A DNA stretch of 6,638 bases from UMGS755 sp045595795 (GTDB lineage Bacteria; Bacillota; Clostridia; UBA1381; UBA9506): positions 1 to 6,638 of the forward strand of contig JAZOBC010000057.1 in the NCBI GenBank assembly GCA_045595795.1, in the 5' to 3' direction. This document shows positions 1-5,801 of this stretch, in pieces. The number at the start of each line of letters is the position of its first letter. The first letter of the stretch is position 1. The notes beneath the pieces were generated by a model that was not told the origin of the DNA, ran no database searches, and was given only the letters and a program-made list of their open reading frames with translations. A program made the translations under genes and the position numbers.

Positions 1-202
1 GCGCAACCTAGTGCTTGCATCTGCTTCAGAAAAGACCTTTTAAGCGCTATTTTAGAGTGCTTATTAATTTACAAAAATGAAATTTTTATGACACCGAGTA
101 TTCTTGGTCTGACCTTCAATGACTTAACTTCATTGTATCGAATCAAACCGGAAATAAACACCAGCAAATCTGAAACAGACCCTGCGTGTAAGTCTCTACT
201 TT
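1..202. other. AT-rich flank next to the CRISPR array, no supported gene
   Basis: This stretch lies on the upstream side of the array as judged by crRNA sense, so it is the candidate leader. A plus-strand frame opens at 88 but runs straight into the repeats, has no ribosome binding site and resembles no family I know. A weak promoter-like pair is visible, TTGTAT at 133-138 and TAAACA at 155-160 with 16 bp between, which could drive a precursor transcript into the array. Short hairpins occur at 41-63 and 93-108. Which end of the array acquires new spacers cannot be decided from sequence alone. Confidence 0.5.
41..63 (+). terminator. possible weak intrinsic terminator
   Basis: TAAGCGCT at 41-48 can pair with AGTGCTTA at 56-63 around a 7-nt loop. 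One pair is G-U when read as plus-strand RNA, so the stem is better in that sense. It is followed by TTAATTT, a poor U-tract. It may end a transcript entering from the left of the window, which cannot be seen. Low confidence. Confidence 0.28.
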
Positions 203-210
203 GTTTTGCC

Positions 211-238
211 TTGAATCCAAAATCAGGCATGCTACAAT
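211..238 (+). promoter_or_regulatory. promoter inside the repeat (first copy; same in all ten)
   Basis: Repeat bases 9-14 are TTGAAT (-35-like) and bases 31-36 are TACAAT (-10), separated by 16 bp. TG at bases 28-29 makes an extended -10 element, TGCTACAAT. Transcription would start about 7 nt into the following spacer, leaving roughly 23-24 nt of guide from a 30-nt spacer. The N. meningitidis type II-C repeat, as I recall it, ends in the same TGCTACAAT and was shown to drive each crRNA separately. Coordinates are for repeat 1; the other copies lie at the same offset in each repeat. Function is inferred from the motif. Confidence 0.68.
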
Positions 239-599
239 CTTTCGGGTCGTTCATGTGTCTGGTGTTTCGTTTTGCCTTGAATCCAAAATCAGGCATGCTA
301 CAATAGGAGGCGCTGTCGTGTTGCAATGTCTTTCGTTTTGCCTTGAATCCAAAATCAGGCATGCTACAATCATGTAGCCGTTTTGCGCCCACGGAATACC
401 GTTTTGCCTTGAATCCAAAATCAGGCATGCTACAATACTCATTGCTTTCCCGTAGTTGTCTTTCCAGTTTTGCCTTGAATCCAAAATCAGGCATGCTACA
501 ATATCTCTCCAGCGAGAAAAAAATAGCCCCTTGTTTTGCCTTGAATCCAAAATCAGGCATGCTACAATTAAGCCCGCAGAACAGGGCAGACGGGTCATT

Positions 600-635
600 G
601 TTTTGCCTTGAGTCCAAAATCAGGCATGCTACAAT
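600..635 (+). repeat. variant CRISPR repeat 7
   Basis: The only repeat that departs from consensus: base 13 is G instead of A (position 612). The change lies in the -35-like TTGAAT box (giving TTGAGT) and in the part that pairs with the tracrRNA, where the A-U pair becomes a G-U wobble. Duplex formation should survive. The 31-bp spacer lies immediately upstream of this repeat. Confidence 0.93.
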
Positions 636-805
636 CGTACCCGCCGGCGATATCGGCGTAGGCGGGTTTTGCCTTGAATCCAAAATCAGGCATGCTACAA
701 TTGCGTGTGCGTGCTGGAAGCATAGTTACTAGTTTTGCCTTGAATCCAAAATCAGGCATGCTACAATCTTTACGCAGACCGGACGGCATGCCGCCAAGTT
801 TTGCC

Positions 806-833
806 TTGAATCCAAAATCAGGCATGCTACAAT
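806..833 (+). promoter_or_regulatory. orphan promoter in the last repeat
   Basis: The last repeat carries the same TTGAAT (806-811) and extended -10 TACAAT (828-833) as the others but has no spacer after it. A start about 7 nt downstream would fall near 839-841, inside the right arm of the adjacent hairpin. Such RNA lacks the left arm of that hairpin and would run antisense into cas2. Activity is inferred from identity with the other repeat promoters. Confidence 0.45.
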
Positions 834-852
834 AGATAGCATGCCTGATTTT
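814..852. terminator. hairpin of last repeat and inverted partial repeat, likely convergent terminator
   Basis: Bases 814-829 (bases 17-32 of the last repeat, AAAATCAGGCATGCTA) are perfectly complementary to 837-852 (TAGCATGCCTGATTTT), giving a 16-bp stem with a 7-nt loop. The stem has an A-tract on one side and a T-tract on the other, so it resembles a bidirectional intrinsic terminator. It sits between the converging crRNA array (plus strand) and cas operon (minus strand). Either transcript could end here. The unpaired U-tract beyond the stem is short in both directions, so termination strength is uncertain. The right arm may instead be a remnant of an inverted repeat copy. Confidence 0.6.
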
Positions 853-890
853 ATCTGTGAGTGAGTTATAAAAAAAACACACAAACAGAG

Positions 891-1229
891 TTACCACAAA
901 AGCAGCTGCTCGGGCATGGATTCTGGGGGCGGAACACCAACGGCATCAGGGCCATAAAAAACAAAGGTCTTATCCCACTGAATATTTGTAACAAATAGAC
1001 AACGAATGGCCCCCGCTGGAGGCAAAAACAATTTAAGTCTACGGGTATGCGTTAAAATTCGATCATAGGTTACACAAGCGCGAGCATATACACTGTATTG
1101 AATCATTTGGTAACCATCTTCGAGCAAACTTTTACGGAAGGAAACATAATTCTTTTTTTCTTCATCAGTAGTGGTAGGAAGATCAAAAAAAACAACGAGC
1201 CATCCCATTTTATAGTTTAAATAATCCAT
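891..1229 (-). CDS. cas2: CRISPR-associated endoribonuclease-fold protein Cas2
   Basis: Cas2 is the structural partner of Cas1: a Cas2 dimer bridges two Cas1 dimers in the complex that inserts new spacers. The 112-residue length is usual. A ferredoxin-like start is visible (LVVFFDLP, residues 11-18, with the conserved D16), followed by a charged helix, the strand QMIQYSVYAR (41-50), a second helix, and the strands AGAIRCLFVTN (72-82) and DKTFVFYG (86-93). The C-terminal tail ends PEQLLLW, the type of strand that docks on Cas1. The ATG at 1227-1229 lies inside the end of cas1 (13-bp overlap), suggesting translational coupling; an ATG seven codons later (MGWLVVF) is an alternative start. No clear Shine-Dalgarno sequence is seen. 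It is the last gene of the operon and stops 57 bp from the array. Confidence 0.96.
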   Translation of the reverse strand: MDYLNYKMGWLVVFFDLPTTTDEEKKNYVSFRKSLLEDGYQMIQYSVYARACVTYDRILTHTRRLKLFLPPAGAIRCLFVTNIQWDKTFVFYGPDAVGVPPPESMPEQLLLW

Positions 1230-2128
1230 GGTTCATAATGTCCAGATTCCAAGTTAAGAACAGCAGAACGAAAAGTACGTATTACCGCTTCGATGGCTTG
1301 TTTAAGGCTACATTCACGTTTCTGATACTTGATAATTTTAAGAAGAACAGAAGAAATGTACTTTCGGTATTCCGGAGAGATTTTAGCAATTATTTCATCA
1401 TCGACACCCAATCTACGTTGTTCAGATACCCATTCAGCAACAGAGGAATCAAATAAAACGCGAAAAGGCTCCATTAAATCGTACGCTAACGGTGTTGCAT
1501 GAGCACGTTCTACATGAAAAATGCCAAACGTTGGGTCAACTCCCAAGGCTAACAGGTTACGCAAGATGCTAGAAAGCAAAATGGCATAAGCATAGTTGAA
1601 GAGAGCATTAAAATCATCTAACAAACGATTTCTTTTAAATTTACCCTGTGTATATGTATCGGAAAATATAGACCAAAATAGCCGGGCTGTTTCCGCTTCT
1701 TTTGTTTCTTTGCGAGAGACCGCCAAACGGTATAATTCGCCTAGCATGGCATGGTCTGGATTCCATTTTTTTGCAATATTATACTGATTTATACATTTAG
1801 CATCGACGGTTTTCTGCCAGAGCCTCCTTTTAAGCTGAGGAGAAAGTCGTGCAATATTTCTCAAAACCGTCGTATCTGTACCCCTATCGACAGGAAGCAC
1901 TATCGCAATTGGTTTATATAACTCACACAATATGACACCTATTCTTTTCTTTGCCGCTTCTATGAGAAAGTTACCAGAAATAGAGCAATGAAAAGAGGTG
2001 ATGACTATGGAAGCAACATCCTCCAAAGGAATGCTTTTCTCTTCCTGGTCCGAAAGGACTACAAGTTGTCCTTTCGAAACCGTAATTGTACATTTGTGAG
2101 CATCAATGGAAATAATATGATACGACAT
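1217..2128 (-). CDS. cas1: CRISPR-associated integrase Cas1 (type II)
   Basis: Cas1 is the metal-dependent integrase that, with Cas2, joins protospacer DNA to the array at the first repeat. The 303-residue length is normal for type II. An N-terminal beta domain (about 1-75) is followed by the all-helical catalytic domain. The catalytic set is visible: E144 in KEAETARLFW (family pattern E-x-x-x-A-x-x-[YF]-[FW]), H205 in FGIFHVER, and D217 and E220 in LAYDLMEPFR. The protein therefore looks intact. Its ATG is 9 bp beyond the cas9 stop, and its end overlaps cas2 by 13 bp, so all three genes are probably one transcript. No strong Shine-Dalgarno sequence precedes it, so translation may depend on coupling. 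I infer that it works with this locus's own array and repeat. Confidence 0.98.
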   Translation of the reverse strand: MSYHIISIDAHKCTITVSKGQLVVLSDQEEKSIPLEDVASIVITSFHCSISGNFLIEAAKKRIGVILCELYKPIAIVLPVDRGTDTTVLRNIARLSPQLKRRLWQKTVDAKCINQYNIAKKWNPDHAMLGELYRLAVSRKETKEAETARLFWSIFSDTYTQGKFKRNRLLDDFNALFNYAYAILLSSILRNLLALGVDPTFGIFHVERAHATPLAYDLMEPFRVLFDSSVAEWVSEQRRLGVDDEIIAKISPEYRKYISSVLLKIIKYQKRECSLKQAIEAVIRTFRSAVLNLESGHYEPWII

Positions 2129-2137
2129 GGAAGCAAG

Positions 2138-5100
2138 TTATTCTATATACGATTTTTTGCAAATTAGAAGACCGCCCTTCATGATAGACGAGAGTGATGC
2201 GTTTATCCAGTTAGATTTTGCTGTTGCGGACGCAGATACAGATGACTCTAATCTCTGCAAATCAAGAGCCGGACCTTTTGCATTATCTTTCACCGATGAA
2301 ACACGCCATTTCCCTCTCTTACTTTCATCTTTGTGTGTTGTAAGAGATATAATCATACCAGGACGAAGAATTTGTATAGGCTCATTTGGGTATAAGGCTT
2401 TCAATCGATTTATAAATTTATATACTGCTGCATGTCTAATAATTTCAACTACAGGAGAAACAACAACACCATAATTTTCTGTGATGGTTAAAGCTGCAGA
2501 ATTCTTCCTCATTTTGATTGAAGAAAGCCCCATCAATTTAGATTTACGCACCCAAGTTTTTACAGGAAGCACTTTTCCCATCTTTATATGGTTATTCTTC
2601 CACAATTCCAAGATAGGTGCTTTTTTCCACAATTTTTGTTCTAGGTCTAAATCTCTACGCTCCAAGTTTACCACCGCGCGTTTTTTATCTTCTGAAATAC
2701 TGACAATTTGCCATTCTCCATTGAATTTGCTTTCATTTCCGACTAATCCGGAAATAAAGATCGTTTGACCAAACTGCAAAACGGGGGCAGAAGGGTCAAC
2801 GTACTCATTGATAAAAGCAGGAGCTTCTTTCCGTGGGATTAAGGTAACCTTTTCTCCCATTGCTAAACCATAAAATGCGCAACGATTTCTCAACGATACA
2901 TAATCTTTCAATTCAGGTTCTTGGGAATGATAATCGATGATTCCACTATATTGCTCATTTAACTTTGCTCCGCTCATATCTGCCGAAACGTGTCTCACAA
3001 TACGTTTTTCTGCTAGAGCGACTTCTATGCTTTTCTTTACTACATCGGGTATATCTCGTAAATAAATTTTATTTTTCTCCGTAAGCGCAAGTACCGGTTG
3101 ATATCCGCTTTCCTTAAATGTACTCAACTCTTCCCCATTGAGCTGTCTTTGCGCAAGCAACTTCCAGACTGCTCCATTTTTCCCAGATGGGATAAGAATA
3201 GGTATCAACCCCAGCGTACAAGCGTCTACAGCGTGATGCAAATGCGTAATATCACGAATTAACGACTTTTCCTTAATTCTATTCTGCTCATCCACAATAT
3301 CATGAACGGTCTTTTCCAAAGCACCCATAATCTTCCATGCACACCGCACTTCTGCTGTCACTTGCCCAGGAATAGAAATAACACTGGCGTTTTTTAACTT
3401 TTTTTTGACAATTTGAGCAGCCATACGAACTAACTGAGAGCTTTGAGTCAGTTGCCCCTCTGTAAAGCCCAAGTTCGATTTATCTCCTTTACTAGGCACA
3501 GATTCGACCAATAAAAGCTGCTTTCGCTTTTCCTTGCGTTTTTTGTCGTCACGCGCTCCCTTGGTGTCTAATTTCTCAACAAAGTCTTTAAATCTCTTCT
3601 CTGTCCAAATCTGGATATTCTCTTTACCATCGACCGCAAGCCCTTGGCAATCTTTAATGAATTCTACGGCTGTTCTCTTACCCTTCATTCTATTAACTTC
3701 AGGATACGTCAACACCAGAGCAGACATAGCATTAGTACTCCGCGTAGCATATGGGACTATATGATCCTTATCCATTTTATGCAAATCGTGAGGGCCATAC
3801 ATCATACCAGTATATGGACAAGTCCATTTCATATCCATTGCTATTCGACATTTCCTGATAATACCGGCAGTTATCTGTAAATCAGGAGCCTTATCATGCA
3901 GATATTTAACAGCGGACTGAAAATCCTTAAGTTTTTCACTAAGCTGTTTTTTTATTTCTTGGGCAGTTAAGCCAGAGAACTCTCTCAATTCCCGGTTGAC
4001 TTCTACACAGCATTGCTTGACTAAAGAAGCATCACCTTGCGCGTAACGCTTCAGCATATCTTTGAGAAGTCGACCAAAAATAAGCAATCGATGCCGAACG
4101 AGATGATTATTTGTTTGCGACTCGATGCTACGTTCCTGTTGTAATTTATAAACGTCTGACTTCGGATTCAAAGTTGCATATAAAATACCATCCTGTGATT
4201 TCTCTTCGCCACTCATGTGTTCCAAACTTCGCGCAGGTCTGGAGGGGTCCTCACCACGCAATATTTCTGCCACTACTTGACGCAAAACGGGTCGAGCATA
4301 CGGAGCTCTCCCAGTTGCTCTGTATTTTTGTTCAGAAGGCACAACTATCAACGCTTCATCAGCCCTTGGCACAAGATGAAAATAATTTTTGAGATTATTA
4401 GGCGCATTATTGGTTAACAACTGGATTGTTTTGGTAAACTCTGTTTTAGTAAATCTTCCTTTTTCTTTCCCTATGCTCATCAATTGCTGACGCATGTCGG
4501 CAGGTAGGGGCAAATTGTTAACTCGGATATTTGCAAGAATGCGAGCAAACCTATATTCGTAAAATTCGGCACAGTCCGCTTTGGGCACCTTTGCGTACTT
4601 ATTGGCATCTTTTTTCGCCTCCTCTTCACTCAAGCCGGAATTGAGTGCTTTTCGATAGGTTTGAGCCCATGTAATGGGACATCTTGCAATAATTCTATTG
4701 TCGAAACGTGGCATTAATTGGCCGAAGAGTATGGAACCGTGGTATCTTTTGGGGAAACGGATACCACAGAACGCCAGAGCATCTCTGTGATTACACGCAG
4801 GCTCAAGTATGAGGCTCTTGACAATGTCCGGTATATCCGGTGTAACTGCGATTAGATTGTGCACCTCGCGTTCAACAATCTCGCGGGGAAAGGCGAGATT
4901 CAACTTCTTGTATTTGGGGCTCTTGATATCGAATCTTGCCGTATTTTCATTTGTATTAAGTTGCAAGATGGATACTATTGTTTCTGCCATGGTTGATGTG
5001 CCATACTCCTGCATGGCATTTCTGGCCATTGTAACTCGTTGAGTATCTTCTGTGACTTCTTCTACTTCTTTGCTCCAATTTCTGTTTGCATCATACCCAC

Positions 5101-5467
5101 GATTGTGGGCATACCACCGCAATACATGCCATAGCTCCAGAGCTGAAAGTTTTTGTTTCCCTTTTAGTGCACGTGCGGCCAAGAAAAAAGGTGCAGGATG
5201 TCCGGGCTGCGTTACTTCCTCTTGCGTCAACACGTTATACGAACTCATAATCTGCGCTAATCTTTCAATGCGCTTACGGCGCGCTCGTATTGTCCTCCTC
5301 ATACGTCTGTATTCGCGGCGCTTAGAGGCTAAACAACCATCTGCTCCAAAAAGAACAACACCAGTTCCTACAACGGAAGGCATAGTTTTATCCACGCTCG
5401 AACACTCAATAGCACTCCACCCTATCGATGAGTAACCAATATCGAAAGAAAAAGTGAGATTTTTCAT
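2138..5467 (-). CDS. cas9: type II-C CRISPR effector nuclease Cas9
   Basis: Cas9 is an RNA-guided DNA endonuclease that uses crRNA and tracrRNA to cut both strands of DNA beside a PAM. From the ATG at 5465-5467 it has 1109 residues; the frame also opens at 5500 (11 more residues). I prefer 5467 because MKNLTFSFDIGY aligns with the remembered start of A. muciniphila Cas9 and because the tracrRNA promoter spans the region just upstream. Visible in order: RuvC-I with D9 (FSFDIGYSSIGW); arginine-rich bridge helix, about 47-71; REC lobe, about 75-470, with TGRAPYARPVL at 385-395; RuvC-II E489 (CVEVNREL); HNH with H569 (DHIVP), N579 and N592; RuvC-III H745 and D748 (LHHAVDA); then a C-terminal wedge/PAM-interacting region, about 790-1109. 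All nuclease residues are present. It is first in the cas9-cas1-cas2 operon. The PAM cannot be predicted. The C-terminal region contains two similar modules (see findings). Confidence 0.98.
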   Translation of the reverse strand: MKNLTFSFDIGYSSIGWSAIECSSVDKTMPSVVGTGVVLFGADGCLASKRREYRRMRRTIRARRKRIERLAQIMSSYNVLTQEEVTQPGHPAPFFLAARALKGKQKLSALELWHVLRWYAHNRGYDANRNWSKEVEEVTEDTQRVTMARNAMQEYGTSTMAETIVSILQLNTNENTARFDIKSPKYKKLNLAFPREIVEREVHNLIAVTPDIPDIVKSLILEPACNHRDALAFCGIRFPKRYHGSILFGQLMPRFDNRIIARCPITWAQTYRKALNSGLSEEEAKKDANKYAKVPKADCAEFYEYRFARILANIRVNNLPLPADMRQQLMSIGKEKGRFTKTEFTKTIQLLTNNAPNNLKNYFHLVPRADEALIVVPSEQKYRATGRAPYARPVLRQVVAEILRGEDPSRPARSLEHMSGEEKSQDGILYATLNPKSDVYKLQQERSIESQTNNHLVRHRLLIFGRLLKDMLKRYAQGDASLVKQCCVEVNRELREFSGLTAQEIKKQLSEKLKDFQSAVKYLHDKAPDLQITAGIIRKCRIAMDMKWTCPYTGMMYGPHDLHKMDKDHIVPYATRSTNAMSALVLTYPEVNRMKGKRTAVEFIKDCQGLAVDGKENIQIWTEKRFKDFVEKLDTKGARDDKKRKEKRKQLLLVESVPSKGDKSNLGFTEGQLTQSSQLVRMAAQIVKKKLKNASVISIPGQVTAEVRCAWKIMGALEKTVHDIVDEQNRIKEKSLIRDITHLHHAVDACTLGLIPILIPSGKNGAVWKLLAQRQLNGEELSTFKESGYQPVLALTEKNKIYLRDIPDVVKKSIEVALAEKRIVRHVSADMSGAKLNEQYSGIIDYHSQEPELKDYVSLRNRCAFYGLAMGEKVTLIPRKEAPAFINEYVDPSAPVLQFGQTIFISGLVGNESKFNGEWQIVSISEDKKRAVVNLERRDLDLEQKLWKKAPILELWKNNHIKMGKVLPVKTWVRKSKLMGLSSIKMRKNSAALTITENYGVVVSPVVEIIRHAAVYKFINRLKALYPNEPIQILRPGMIISLTTHKDESKRGKWRVSSVKDNAKGPALDLQRLESSVSASATAKSNWINASLSSIMKGGLLICKKSYIE
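4154..4173 (-). other. CRISPR-repeat-like 20-mer inside cas9
   Basis: On the cas9 sense strand this segment reads CTTTGAATCCGAAGTCAGAC. It matches repeat bases 7-26 at 16 of 20 positions, and all four differences are transitions. It encodes TLNPKS in a Cas9 segment that looks variable between relatives; the repeat read in the same frame would give ALNPKS. Eight bases (TTGAATCC), plus one wobble, can pair with the tracrRNA anti-repeat. This may be chance or a trace of repeat-derived sequence. No function is shown. Confidence 0.35.
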
Positions 5468-5476
5468 AATTTGGTC

Positions 5477-5505
5477 TTGATATATGTAACAGTCTGCCAT
5501 ATACT
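5477..5505 (+). promoter_or_regulatory. tracrRNA promoter
   Basis: TTGATA at 5477-5482 and TATACT at 5500-5505 are separated by exactly 17 bp, a near-consensus sigma-70-type promoter. The predicted start, 6-8 nt beyond the -10 box, is 5511-5513, which is where the anti-repeat begins. This agreement of two independent signals makes the call fairly strong. The promoter lies in the 5' untranslated region of cas9, on the opposite strand. Confidence 0.75.
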
Positions 5506-5524
5506 CTGCGTGGATTCAAGACAA
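5498..5524 (-). promoter_or_regulatory. candidate cas operon promoter (weak)
   Basis: On the minus strand TATATG (5503 down to 5498) could be a -10 box, with TTGTCT (5524 to 5519) 15 bp upstream; the spacing is short. The start would fall near 5491, giving a leader of about 24 nt before the preferred cas9 ATG at 5467. If real, its -10 overlaps the tracrRNA -10 on the other strand, and its -35 lies in the anti-repeat. No better minus-strand promoter was seen nearby. Confidence 0.25.
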
Positions 5525-5610
5525 AATTTGAGACGCAAACCGTTTCCCTGCTTAGCACATCGGTCTCAAAAGCGTTTATCCATGCCCACCATCCGGTGGG
5601 CTTTTTTTTT
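5511..5610 (+). ncRNA. tracrRNA of the type II-C system
   Basis: The tracrRNA pairs with the repeat part of each crRNA, recruits RNase III and forms the scaffold bound by Cas9. The anti-repeat at 5512-5527 (GGATTCAAGACAAAAT) pairs with repeat bases 1-16: 14 Watson-Crick pairs, one G-U and one C-A mismatch; T5511 can add a pair with repeat base 17. Next comes an 8-bp stem, TTTGAGAC (5527-5534) with GTCTCAAA (5563-5570), enclosing a 28-nt region that may contain a small TGC-TTA-GCA hairpin. A strong terminator at 5584-5610 ends the RNA, giving about 97-100 nt. It is transcribed divergently from cas9 from the promoter at 5477-5505. No ordinary protein gene competes for this interval. The exact ends are inferred. 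Confidence 0.9.
5584..5610 (+). terminator. intrinsic terminator of the tracrRNA
   Basis: GCCCACC (5584-5590) pairs perfectly with GGTGGGC (5595-5601) around an ATCC loop and is followed by nine T residues (5602-5610). This is a textbook rho-independent terminator in plus sense only. It also forms the last stem of the tracrRNA, as usual for this RNA class. Confidence 0.94.
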
Positions 5611-5801
5611 GCACAGCAGACAAAGTTTCGCGTTGCCACCAGCTCCCGGCCCTTGGGCTTTTCTGCCTCATGCGCCTCCCCGTGCGGGAGAAGCGGGGGT
5701 GAATACCTCCGCTTCGGCCTGTTTTTGAGTTTTTTCATTTTTTTCGCAGAAAATGATTTTTTTTAACTTTACATTCAAGAGCAAAGGCGTAACATGAATT
5801 C

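Larger units (their letters stand above)
203..833 (+). CRISPR. type II-C CRISPR array, 10 repeats and 9 spacers
   Basis: Ten 36-bp repeats start at 203, 269, 335, 401, 467, 533, 600, 666, 732 and 798. In plus sense each begins GTTTTGCCTTGAATCC and ends CAGGCATGCTACAAT. Nine are identical; the seventh has one A-to-G change. Spacers are 30 bp, except the sixth (569-599), which is 31 bp. The strand is fixed by the tracrRNA: its anti-repeat at 5512-5527 pairs with repeat bases 1-16, so functional crRNAs are plus-strand RNAs carrying spacer 5' of repeat. The array lies 57 bp from the 3' end of cas2 and is transcribed toward it. No strongly degenerate terminal repeat marks the old end. Spacer targets cannot be identified here; no spacer has an evident match elsewhere in the window. 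Confidence 0.98.

Noticed and set aside
131..140. CATTGTATCG as a possible degenerate inverted repeat end upstream of the array
   Set aside because: Only the ATTGTA core resembles the repeat terminus; too short to separate from chance.
379..385. GTTTTGC inside spacer 3 as a partial repeat
   Set aside because: Seven bases only, not followed by further repeat sequence; likely coincidence.
69..732. Long open frames on both strands across the array, encoding repeated peptides such as CSMPDFGFKAK or ALNPKSGM
   Set aside because: They arise because a 36-bp repeat with 30-bp spacers keeps the reading frame (66 is divisible by 3). The segments between are spacers, and there is no ribosome binding site or family match.
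837..852. Inverted repeat segment as a second tracrRNA anti-repeat
   Set aside because: It complements repeat bases 17-32, not the 5' part that pairs with tracrRNA in mature crRNAs, and no tracr-like stem and terminator follow.
595..897. Minus-strand 100-codon frame running from the cas2 3' end into the array
   Set aside because: Mostly translated repeats and spacers; its start overlaps the cas2 stop and it has no independent support.
5641..5690. Small GC hairpins (for example CTCCC with GGGAG at 5676-5690) as terminators or a riboswitch
   Set aside because: Stems are about 5 bp, lack a proper U-tract, and no conserved RNA motif is recognisable.
5406..5738. Minus-strand 110-codon frame overlapping the cas9 start
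   Set aside because: Overlaps cas9 in another frame and covers the tracrRNA and its terminator; composition and sequence do not look like a protein.
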